Of a DNA stretch of 64,000 nucleotides, positions 37,452 to 44,406 are shown in pieces (within the stretch, counting starts at the first letter, position 1; the number at the start of each line of letters is the position of its first letter). A model generated the notes under the pieces. It had not been told where the DNA came from and did not search any database. It saw nothing but the letters and a program-made list of their open reading frames with translations. The stretch spans positions 1 through 64,000 of the forward strand of contig JAFQRZ010000022.1 of assembly GCA_017409825.1 (NCBI GenBank). Reading direction: 5' to 3'. Made by a program: the position numbers and the translations under genes. This DNA is from Agathobacter sp. GTDB taxonomy: Bacteria; Bacillota; Clostridia; Lachnospirales; Lachnospiraceae.

Positions 37452-38084
37452 ATGGAAAAATTAAATGATGATTTTTTTGAAAATGATGAATTAGATATAG
37501 ATTATGAAGCCTTGGAAAAAATCGAAGACGTTCGAAAATCTGATAAAAAAGCAGCAAAGCATTTTCGTTTTCATGTAGGTATGCGTAATATCAAAACGGC
37601 GATTGCTGCTACTATATGTGCATTCATATATGCCTTCTTTGAGCGCAACCCTACGTTCGCATGTATTGGTGCGATTTTTGGTATGGGAAGTGATTTCAAA
37701 GATTCGAAACGTAGCGGTGGTAATCGTTTATTTGGTACAATTATCGGTGGTCTTATCGGTATGGGATTATTTTATGTCTATATCCAATATTATCCAGAAC
37801 CAACCAGCAATTTTCGCATTATGTTGTTTGAATTATTATTCGTCGGAATTATTTTATTAGTGCTCGTATGCCAGCTTTTTGTCATCCCAGGTGCCATTCA
37901 GCCGGCAGGTGTTGTATTGTGTATCATTTTATTCAACACCCCTGTGGATGCCTATATCAGCTATCCACTTAACCGTATTTTTGACACTGCCATCGGCGTC
38001 ATCATCGGTATTGCAGTAAATATGCTGATTTCCAGAGAACGTGTCGCAAAAGTAAAGAAACTGTTTCTAAAAAAGAAAGAATAA
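37452..38084 (+). CDS. Aromatic-acid exporter-like (FUSC) membrane protein
   Basis: The 210-residue protein has an acidic cytoplasmic N-terminus (1-40) and five to six membrane segments. GMRNIKTAIAATICAF and SGGNRLFGTIIGGLIG match the first half of FUSC/aromatic acid exporter proteins. It lacks the usual C-terminal cytoplasmic domain, so it is a short form. The substrate is unknown. GGAGG precedes the ATG at 37452; a TTG at 37440 would overlap that site. Confidence 0.8.
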   Translation: MEKLNDDFFENDELDIDYEALEKIEDVRKSDKKAAKHFRFHVGMRNIKTAIAATICAFIYAFFERNPTFACIGAIFGMGSDFKDSKRSGGNRLFGTIIGGLIGMGLFYVYIQYYPEPTSNFRIMLFELLFVGIILLVLVCQLFVIPGAIQPAGVVLCIILFNTPVDAYISYPLNRIFDTAIGVIIGIAVNMLISRERVAKVKKLFLKKKE

Positions 38085-38178
38085 CTTCATACTTTTTCTC
38101 CTTTCTTTACCATTTCTTTACCGCTTTCTTTGGTATAATAATGATATCTATTATATTTTAAAGAAAGGAGAAGCTATT

Positions 38179-39714
38179 TTGTTCTTTAATCATTCAAAAT
38201 TTGAAGAAAAATTTTCAGAAACAATAAAAGCAGTTTTCCCAATTTTAGCAATCGTATTGGTGCTGTGTTTTACCATTACACCAATCCCACCTAGCATCCT
38301 TGTGACCTTTCTCATTGGTGCGGTGCTGCTTATACTGGGAATGCTGCTTTTTAACGTTGGTGTAGAAAGCTCTATGACACCAATTGGCGAACGTGTCGGC
38401 TCCATTATGACTCGTTCCAAAAACGTATGTATCATGGTCGCTATCAGCTTTATCATGGGGCTGGTAATCACCATCTCCGAACCCGACCTACAGGTTCTGG
38501 CTCAGCAGGTGCCATCTATTCCGAATATGACCTTAATTCTGGCCGTAGCAATTGGTGTAGGTGCATTTTTAGTGATATCTATTTTGCGTATGCTATTTGG
38601 GATACCACTTTCCTACTTGCTATTGTTTTTTTACGGAATTATTTTTGTACTCACCATGCTTGTACCAGCCGACTTTTTGGCAGTTGCATTCGACTCCGGT
38701 GGCGTTACAACAGGTCCTATGACCGTACCATTCATCATGTCTTTCGGTGTTGGTATTGCTGCCATCCGAAGCGATAGACACGCAGAGGACGACTCCTTCG
38801 GTCTCGTAGCGCTCTGCTCTGTCGGTCCTATCTTAGCTGTCATGATTTTAGGAATGATTTTCACCCCTGAATCTACTCAGGCTGTTTCCGAAGCGATTCC
38901 AATTATCGATAACACAGTTGATATCGGTAAACTGTTTATGGAAGAAATTCCTCATTACATAAAAGAAATGGCAGTTTCCATTTTCCCAATTGTGTTCTTC
39001 TTTGGTATCTTTGAATTATTTGCCAGAGACATAAACAAACACACTGTAATCAAAATAGTCGTTGGTTTATTCGAAACTTATGTTGGTCTTGTACTTTTCC
39101 TTACCGGTGTAAATGTAGGCTTTATGCCAGCAGGTAATTACCTTGGTCAAACAATTGCCCAGCTTCCTTATGCATGGATTATTGTTCCACTTGGTATGCT
39201 CATCGGTTACTTTATCGTTAAAGCCGAACCAGCCGTATATGTCCTTACCAAACAGGTAGAGGAAATTACCTCTGGAGCCATTTCCGCTACAGCTATGGGA
39301 ACCGCACTTTCCCTTGGTGTATCTGCATCCGTTGGTCTTGCCATGATTCGAGTACTGACTGGTATTTCGATTCTTTACTTTATTGTACCAGGATATTTTA
39401 TCGCTTTGATATTGACCTTCTTCGTACCAAAGCTTTTTACTGCGATTGCATTCGACTCCGGTGGCGTTGCATCAGGTCCTATGACCGCAACCTTCCTTCT
39501 CCCATTTGCGATGGGTGCATGTGAAGCATTAGGCGGCAACATCATTACAGATGCCTTTGGAGTCGTATCCATGGTTGCTATGACTCCACTGATTACGATT
39601 CAGACCATGGGCCTTATTTTCCGTATCAAGGAATGCAAGCTTGCAAAAGAAACTGCCGTTGCAGCTCCAGAATATGTATTTACTGCGGAAGATATGGAAA
39701 TCATCGAACTGTAG
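38179..39714 (+). CDS. DUF1538 tandem-domain membrane protein
   Basis: The 511-residue protein carries two DUF1538 repeats, each with about six membrane segments and each holding AFDSGGVxxGPMT (about 175 and 435). The pseudo-symmetry resembles transporters with inverted or duplicated halves. The substrate is not known. The start is TTG at 38179 with AAAGGAG 8 nt upstream. The next gene encodes a tandem PII-like protein, 21 nt later, which suggests regulation by a PII-type ligand sensor as for AmtB-GlnK. Confidence 0.85.
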   Translation: MFFNHSKFEEKFSETIKAVFPILAIVLVLCFTITPIPPSILVTFLIGAVLLILGMLLFNVGVESSMTPIGERVGSIMTRSKNVCIMVAISFIMGLVITISEPDLQVLAQQVPSIPNMTLILAVAIGVGAFLVISILRMLFGIPLSYLLLFFYGIIFVLTMLVPADFLAVAFDSGGVTTGPMTVPFIMSFGVGIAAIRSDRHAEDDSFGLVALCSVGPILAVMILGMIFTPESTQAVSEAIPIIDNTVDIGKLFMEEIPHYIKEMAVSIFPIVFFFGIFELFARDINKHTVIKIVVGLFETYVGLVLFLTGVNVGFMPAGNYLGQTIAQLPYAWIIVPLGMLIGYFIVKAEPAVYVLTKQVEEITSGAISATAMGTALSLGVSASVGLAMIRVLTGISILYFIVPGYFIALILTFFVPKLFTAIAFDSGGVASGPMTATFLLPFAMGACEALGGNIITDAFGVVSMVAMTPLITIQTMGLIFRIKECKLAKETAVAAPEYVFTAEDMEIIEL

Positions 39715-39735
39715 TAGTTTAGAAATGAGGTTTAT

Positions 39736-40413
39736 ATGGGAAATATATGTTTAATGACCACAATTGTGGATAGAAAAATAGTAAAAAAGTATTTAGATTT
39801 ATATCACGAAAATGACTTACATGTTATGTACGTCACACTCGGTTATGGTACAGCCTCCAACGAAATCATGGATTATCTCGGACTCGATTCGATTGAAAAA
39901 GCCGTAGCGATATCCGTTGTAGAAGAAGAAACCTGGCTGACTGTTAAAAAACAGCTACAGAAAAAATTACAGATTGACGCTCCTGGTGGTGGAATTGCTT
40001 TTACTATTCCACTTAGCAGTGTCGGTGGACGAAAAACACTAGAGTTTCTTTTAGAAAAAACAGATTATGTGAAACAGGAGGAATCAACCTTGAAAAATAC
40101 AGATCATGAACTTATCGTAGTAATTTCACAGCAGGGCTATACCGACGTTATCATGGACGCTGCCAGAGAAGCTGGTGCTTATGGTGGAACGATTATCCAT
40201 GCCAAAGGCACAGCTGGAGAAATGGCAAATAAATTTATGGGCGTAACTATCGCTGATGAAAAAGAAATCGTATATATCGTATCGAAATCAAATGAAAAGA
40301 ATGCAATCATGAAAGCGATTATGGAAAAAGCTGGTTTGAATTCTAAGGCAAAAGCAATCTGCTTCTCTTTGCCAGTTAGTGATACCGCAGGATTACGATT
40401 ACTCGAAGATTAA
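39736..40413 (+). CDS. Tandem PII-like regulatory protein
   Basis: The 225-residue protein looks like two ferredoxin-like PII domains in a row. The N-terminal half (1-110) has GYGTASNEIMDYLGL and APGGGIAFTIPL. The C-terminal half (118-225) has GYTDVIMDAAREAGAYGGTI and AKAICFSLPVSDTAG, ending at LLED. The PII hallmark is the T-loop followed by a (G/A)GxIF-like return; no uridylylation tyrosine is obvious. It sits 21 nt behind the DUF1538 transporter gene in the same operon, so gating of that transporter is likely. Family memory supports this pairing; direct binding is inferred. Confidence 0.75.
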   Translation: MGNICLMTTIVDRKIVKKYLDLYHENDLHVMYVTLGYGTASNEIMDYLGLDSIEKAVAISVVEEETWLTVKKQLQKKLQIDAPGGGIAFTIPLSSVGGRKTLEFLLEKTDYVKQEESTLKNTDHELIVVISQQGYTDVIMDAAREAGAYGGTIIHAKGTAGEMANKFMGVTIADEKEIVYIVSKSNEKNAIMKAIMEKAGLNSKAKAICFSLPVSDTAGLRLLED

Positions 40414-40428
40414 ATATGTTAATATCAA

Positions 40429-40454
40429 AAAACGGCTCCCAAAGGAGCCGTTTT
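40429..40454 (+). terminator. Terminator of the DUF1538-PII operon
   Basis: A perfect 11-bp stem, AAAACGGCTCC (40429-40439) with 40444-40454, loop CAAA. It lies between the convergent PII-like and chemoreceptor genes, with T or A runs on both sides. Confidence 0.9.
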
Positions 40455-40487
40455 ATTTATGAAATAAGATAAACCCTCGGGCAAAGG

Positions 40488-41996
40488 TCATCCTTTCACC
40501 ACACTGTTTAATTTCTCTGACAACACTCTTATCTGTTCCACAATCTCTGCAAGACTTTCAGTACTTGCGGTATTCTCTTGTGTCGATGCAGTGACCTGCT
40601 GAACTGCATTACAGTTCTGTTGCGTATTATCATTAATTTGTTTCATACTATCTGCCACTTCGTCACTACTAAATTTTATCATAGCTGCAACTTCATCAAT
40701 AGAATGAATCTGTTTTTCCAGCTCCTCATTGGATGCTGTAATAAGTGTTGCAGATTCATTGGCTTTTCGGATACTCTCCATTCCATTCTCTGTAAACAAT
40801 ACATTTTCTTCCATGGCTTTTACAGCTTCTTCCGTATTATTTACTACCTGATGCACAATACTTCCAATGCTCTCTACCGCAGTTTTCGTCTGTTCCGAAA
40901 GCTTTTGAATCTCCTCTGCAACTACAGAAAAGCCACGCCCCTGTTCGCCAGCTCTGGCCGCCTCAATACTTGCATTTAAAGCAAGTATATTAGTTTGGCT
41001 CGAAATGTCTGTAATCGTTCGTACGATACCAATAATCTCCTTGGATTCTTCTCCCAAATTGTAAATAATCTGTTTACAAATATCCGTACTACGACTAATC
41101 TGCTCCATATTTGCAGTAGCATCATCCATACGTCTTTGGTTTTCCTTGGTATTTTCGCCAATCTCCTCTGTCAAGCGTGCCGTCGTATGGTTCATATTAC
41201 TAAGTCCAGCCAATTGCTCCGTAATTTGCTCCATTCGTGTATTAGCACCCTCAATTGCATCCGTATTTTCCATTGACCCCTGTAATAATCGTTCTGATTC
41301 CTCTGCAATACTTTGGTTTGCGTGCAAAGAACTATCTGTAATCTGTGCAAGCTCATTTACCATACCGAATAAGGTTTCTGATGTTTCAGCAGCATTCGCT
41401 TTCATGCGATTCATCTGATCCAGCATCTCTTTCTGTTCTTCAGCTCCCATTAGATTAGAAAGCATGGAAGCCGTTCTGGATGCAAGCATTGTAAAAATTG
41501 TTGCAACTGCAATCAATATCAGTGCACGTGGAATAATACCAAATACAACAACCCCTTTTATTGTCGTAAAATTGTCATCCTGTAAGGTCTGTAAAAAGAA
41601 TGCCAATAACTGTCCGATTGACACACCAATAACCGTTAAAATCGTGGCTACAATATTTAATCGCTTTGAGAAATACAAGCTGGCAATACCGATTGGATAA
41701 ACATAAATAACCACTACATGGAAGGTCAAGGTCGTACTTAATATCATAACAAACAAAGCTGCACACACCACATATATGTACTTCAAATATTCCTGCTCCA
41801 TTTTAAGTAAATTTGTCATAATCGTTGGCAACAGTAAAAAAACACTACCACCGATAAATGCAATCGTCATAATCATATCGTCTACGATAAATATATCAAT
41901 TAAATTTAGAATATACACAAGTATAAAAATAAAAAATGTAATACGCATGACCTTAGCCACTATAACATTTGCTTCTCTCTCATTTTTTCTTAGCAT
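40488..41996 (-). CDS. Methyl-accepting chemotaxis protein
   Basis: The 502-residue protein has five to six N-terminal membrane segments (18-180) and no large extracellular sensor domain or HAMP, then a cytoplasmic signalling domain. The hairpin tip contains DISSQTNILALNASIEAARAG and RGFSVVAEEIQKLSEQT, the standard CheA/CheW-binding sequence. It would sense membrane or intramembrane signals. No che or flagellar genes are in the window. GGAGG precedes the ATG. Confidence 0.92.
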   Translation of the reverse strand: MLRKNEREANVIVAKVMRITFFIFILVYILNLIDIFIVDDMIMTIAFIGGSVFLLLPTIMTNLLKMEQEYLKYIYVVCAALFVMILSTTLTFHVVVIYVYPIGIASLYFSKRLNIVATILTVIGVSIGQLLAFFLQTLQDDNFTTIKGVVVFGIIPRALILIAVATIFTMLASRTASMLSNLMGAEEQKEMLDQMNRMKANAAETSETLFGMVNELAQITDSSLHANQSIAEESERLLQGSMENTDAIEGANTRMEQITEQLAGLSNMNHTTARLTEEIGENTKENQRRMDDATANMEQISRSTDICKQIIYNLGEESKEIIGIVRTITDISSQTNILALNASIEAARAGEQGRGFSVVAEEIQKLSEQTKTAVESIGSIVHQVVNNTEEAVKAMEENVLFTENGMESIRKANESATLITASNEELEKQIHSIDEVAAMIKFSSDEVADSMKQINDNTQQNCNAVQQVTASTQENTASTESLAEIVEQIRVLSEKLNSVVKG

Positions 41997-42029
41997 GTTC
42001 TTCCTCCACTTTATCTCGAATATCCAGCT

Positions 42030-42247
42030 TTATGATTTAAAAGTCTCCAAAAATATCTGTTTCAAAACTTCACTCGGTATATCCTGTTTCAAATATATTT
42101 GCAACATTCCCTTCGGTGTAATTTTGTCCACAACACTTCTTCTGGTTCACATGAGACACTATCAAAAATGATCTGCCTTAAAATGTTGTACATGTCAATA
42201 ATTTCGCCTGGATATTTATCTATATAAGTTTTTATGTGTTCATTCAT
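42030..42247 (-). pseudogene. DUF1801-type gene with internal deletion and frameshift
   Basis: An ATG at 42247 with GAGG upstream opens a frame starting MNEHIKTYIDKYPGEIIDMY and reaching PEEVLWTK, typical of the N-terminus of DUF1801 proteins. About 40 codons in, the frame is lost. The next reading frame continues KITPKGMLQIYLKQDIP and SEVLKQIFLETFKS to a stop at 42030, typical of the C-terminus. The roughly 45 middle residues expected of a 115-120-residue member are missing. Both ends are recognisable, so this is a broken gene and not noise. Confidence 0.75.
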
Positions 42248-42265
42248 TATAATAACCTCAAGAAA

Positions 42266-42616
42266 TTATCTTCTTTTATACACCACTAATTCTGGATTCA
42301 CACCATCTTCACCATATTCGCATACAAGAAGAAAATCCAGTCCTGCAACAACGCCATAGCATCGTTCTTCGCCAAATTCACATTCCACCTGATTGCCGAG
42401 ATATACACTGTTGTCATCCAAAAATTTTGTCTTCTTTCCACTTGGAAGCATATATTCTAGATTTACAAAACTACCTTCTAATGTATAAAGTTCGTCAATT
42501 ATCGACATACCAGGAATGTTTAATTCATTCACTTCCTGGATTAGTGTTTGTTTTAATTCTATAAATTTTTCTTTTCCACCAAGTGCGATGTATTGCTCCA
42601 TAAAACGTTGTTCCAT
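42266..42616 (-). CDS. Hypothetical protein, 116 residues
   Basis: The small soluble protein starts MEQRFMEQYIALGG. It has a C-terminal half rich in Gly and acidic residues (ECEFGEERCYGVVAGLDFLL) and no membrane segment or known motif. AAAGGAG lies 6 nt before the ATG, which supports a real gene. It starts after the terminator at 42658, so it probably has its own promoter. No family is recognised. Confidence 0.65.
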   Translation of the reverse strand: MEQRFMEQYIALGGKEKFIELKQTLIQEVNELNIPGMSIIDELYTLEGSFVNLEYMLPSGKKTKFLDDNSVYLGNQVECEFGEERCYGVVAGLDFLLVCEYGEDGVNPELVVYKRR

Positions 42617-42657
42617 AATTGTTCTCCTTTTATCTTCTTAAATTTTCAAACAAAAAA

Positions 42658-42696
42658 CGCAGAGTCACACAACTTTCATAATTGTATGGCTCTGCG
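42658..42696 (-). terminator. Terminator of the KTR-protein/TetR unit
   Basis: The stem CGCAGAG/CTCTGCG with a partly paired inner part (42659-42696) is followed on the minus strand by TTTTTTG. It ends 1-2 nt past the stop of the small KTR gene. Confidence 0.8.
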
Positions 42697-42697
42697 T

Positions 42698-42868
42698 CTA
42701 TGCGTCTGGCTCTATTACCACAGAAACTTTCAATGCTTCTGCATCTATTAAACTCTCTTGCTTACATTTCGGACAAAATAATGGATAATTCTTTAATATC
42801 GTATCCTTCCGTATCTTTAGTCGTGTCTTGTTTTTACAAACAGGACAAATAATCCATTGTGCATCCAT
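42698..42868 (-). CDS. Cysteine-rich KTR-domain protein (56 residues)
   Basis: This small gene encodes MDAQWIICPVCKNKTRLKIR, then a second CPKCKQES pair and the ending VVIEPDA. Two C-x2-C pairs form a likely zinc ribbon, and the CPVCKNKTR text matches the cysteine-rich KTR family, small proteins common in Clostridia and often next to accessory regulators. AGGAGG at 42880-42885 precedes the ATG at 42868. It starts 15 nt after the TetR gene and is likely co-transcribed with it. The function is unknown. Confidence 0.85.
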   Translation of the reverse strand: MDAQWIICPVCKNKTRLKIRKDTILKNYPLFCPKCKQESLIDAEALKVSVVIEPDA

Positions 42869-42883
42869 AAATATAACTTCCTC

Positions 42884-43489
42884 CTATTCTTTTTTATCAC
42901 TGATTTCCACAACTTGAAATCTACCAGATTTTATCAACATAAGGGTTCCTTGAAATTCCAAACTTAACATTTCGGATATCTCTTCTGGTTTAAAATGACA
43001 TACTTTATTCGCAGCTAATACACAGATTGCAAATGTATGCATCCACACCTGTTTAAATAACAATTCTGCCTCTGCTCTTGTTAAAGCATAATCCCTTTGC
43101 ATAACCTCAATACAAACCTCTACAGTATCACCAAGTTCATATACTAAATCCTCAAATCTTTGAGATTCTTCATGCTCTTTCATATACAAAAGCTGGAATA
43201 ATTTTGGTTCCTGCATCGAAAACTGTACCATTTTTACACCGACATATTTAAAAGCTGGAGTATAATTTAATGCATCTTTTATAAAGCTCTCAAACTCCTG
43301 CATCGCTCTGTCGCGAACTGCCAACTGAAGCTCTTCCATGTTTTTGAACGCAGTAAAAATCGGAGACGAAGAAGTCCCCATCTTTTTCCCAAGCTCACGT
43401 GCTACTACGGACTCTATTCCATTTTCTCTCGCCATTTGAAATGCAATTTCAATGATTTCTTCTCTTGTATATTTCGCTTTTGGTGGCAT
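42884..43489 (-). CDS. TetR/AcrR family transcription regulator
   Basis: The 201-residue protein has a TetR helix-turn-helix at about 9-55 (YTREEIIEIAFQMARENG, ELGKKMGTSSSPIFTAFKN) and a helical ligand-binding C-terminal part. The ATG at 43489 (MPPKAKY) is preferred because AAAGGG is 9 nt upstream; ATGs at 43510 and 43507 lack a site. Its promoter has a dyad 43510-43531 right after the -10, so it is very probably autorepressed. The effector and other targets are unknown; the co-transcribed KTR peptide is a candidate. Confidence 0.85.
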   Translation of the reverse strand: MPPKAKYTREEIIEIAFQMARENGIESVVARELGKKMGTSSSPIFTAFKNMEELQLAVRDRAMQEFESFIKDALNYTPAFKYVGVKMVQFSMQEPKLFQLLYMKEHEESQRFEDLVYELGDTVEVCIEVMQRDYALTRAEAELLFKQVWMHTFAICVLAANKVCHFKPEEISEMLSLEFQGTLMLIKSGRFQVVEISDKKE

Positions 43490-43509
43490 GTCAAAGTACC
43501 CTTTCATCA

Positions 43510-43570
43510 TTATATAACACTCGTTACATAACCTTTGTTATATTATAAAACCACACAAAAATTTTGTCAA
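43510..43570 (-). promoter_or_regulatory. tetR promoter with dyad operator
   Basis: Minus-strand TTGACA (43565-43570) and TATAAT (43542-43547) are 17 nt apart, a consensus sigma-A promoter. Just downstream is the inverted repeat TTATATAAC-4-GTTACATAA (43510-43531, one mismatch between half sites), placed across the start of the transcript. This fits a TetR operator that blocks its own promoter. Confidence 0.8.
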
Positions 43571-43575
43571 TAAAA

Positions 43576-43605
43576 AAGATACCATGTTATATAACATGAT
43601 ATCTT
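43576..43605 (-). terminator. Terminator of the MerR gene, with perfect 16-bp palindrome
   Basis: CATGTTATATAACATG (43583-43598) is a perfect palindrome extended to 30 bp with one mismatch. It lies 15 nt past the MerR stop and is followed on the minus strand by TTTTTTATTGACA, so the T run runs into the tetR -35 box. Its core TGTTATATAA also occurs in the tetR operator. Confidence 0.75.
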
Positions 43606-43619
43606 CTCTTATCCGCTCG

Positions 43620-44348
43620 TTATTTACAATAAATTTGAATCGCCTGATTAGTAAATTCCGCAGTACCTACACCACCGACCTTATCAATACTCTCCGTAAA
43701 TTCACCACCGCCAGAATACATACGACCAAGTCCAGACAGAATCTGTGGCGTACAATTGTAGAAATGCTCTGTGAAAAATTCCTGCAGTTTCTTTACCTGT
43801 GCCTGCACTTTCTCGTCTGCCGGATCTAAGTCTTTCATTTTGCCAAATTCTACAAACAAAGACATAACCTCAACTTCCAAATTCTTTTCTGTCTCTTCTG
43901 TCCATTCCTTGCTTTTTTCTTCAAATTCCTTATATGCTTCGGTTTTGCCCCAGGATTCCTTGGCACGAGCTGCATACTCATCCAATCTTCTCGTATCAAA
44001 TGCACTAAAATCACCCATATATCGTACTCCTAACATTTTTATTCCACGAGCAAACACAATCAAATTTTCCAGATGTTCCTTTTTCATCGTTAAAAGCTCT
44101 ATCTGCTGTTCTAAAGCTTTGTTTCGATCAAAATCCGGACTATCCAGAATCTCCTTGATATCCTTCAAAGGAAACTGCAATTCACGAAACAGCAAAATAT
44201 GCTGTAACCGTTCTAACGCTATTTCATCATATAAGCGATAGCCGGCTTCCGTCGTAGAAGTCGGTTTCAGCAAACCAATTTCGTCATAGTGATGTAGTGT
44301 GCGCACACTAATCCCCGATAATTTACTTACTTCATTTACTGTTTTCAT
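43620..44348 (-). CDS. MerR family regulator with TipAS antibiotic-recognition domain
   Basis: The 242-residue protein has a MerR DNA-binding domain (1-75: VNEVSKLSGISVRTLHHYD, GLLKPTSTTEAGYRLY), a dimer coiled coil and a C-terminal TipAS domain (about 130-242: SKEWTEETEKNLEVEVMSLF, EHFYNCTPQILSGLGRMY). TipAS domains bind thiopeptide-like drugs. The ATG at 44348 has AGGAGG upstream. The promoter at 44376-44406 has the long spacer typical of MerR control, so it is predicted to activate itself. HelD is divided from it by 58 nt and shares its direction. Confidence 0.9.
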   Translation of the reverse strand: MKTVNEVSKLSGISVRTLHHYDEIGLLKPTSTTEAGYRLYDEIALERLQHILLFRELQFPLKDIKEILDSPDFDRNKALEQQIELLTMKKEHLENLIVFARGIKMLGVRYMGDFSAFDTRRLDEYAARAKESWGKTEAYKEFEEKSKEWTEETEKNLEVEVMSLFVEFGKMKDLDPADEKVQAQVKKLQEFFTEHFYNCTPQILSGLGRMYSGGGEFTESIDKVGGVGTAEFTNQAIQIYCK

Positions 44349-44375
44349 GGCATTTCCTCCTCTCGTGTTAAGATA

Positions 44376-44406
44376 AGCATACACTATTACGTAACGTGAG
44401 AGTCAA
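44376..44406 (-). promoter_or_regulatory. MerR-type promoter of the TipAS regulator
   Basis: Minus-strand TTGACT (44401-44406) and TATGCT (44376-44381) are separated by 19 nt, the stretched spacer that MerR proteins untwist. The spacer carries CAC...GTTACGTAAT...GTG, a dyad centred between the boxes. The -35 box begins just upstream of the helD stop codon. Confidence 0.7.

Noticed and set aside
42658-42696. Insertion-sequence end
   Set aside because: The inverted repeat is followed by a T run and lies at a stop codon, so it is better explained as a terminator; no transposase is near.
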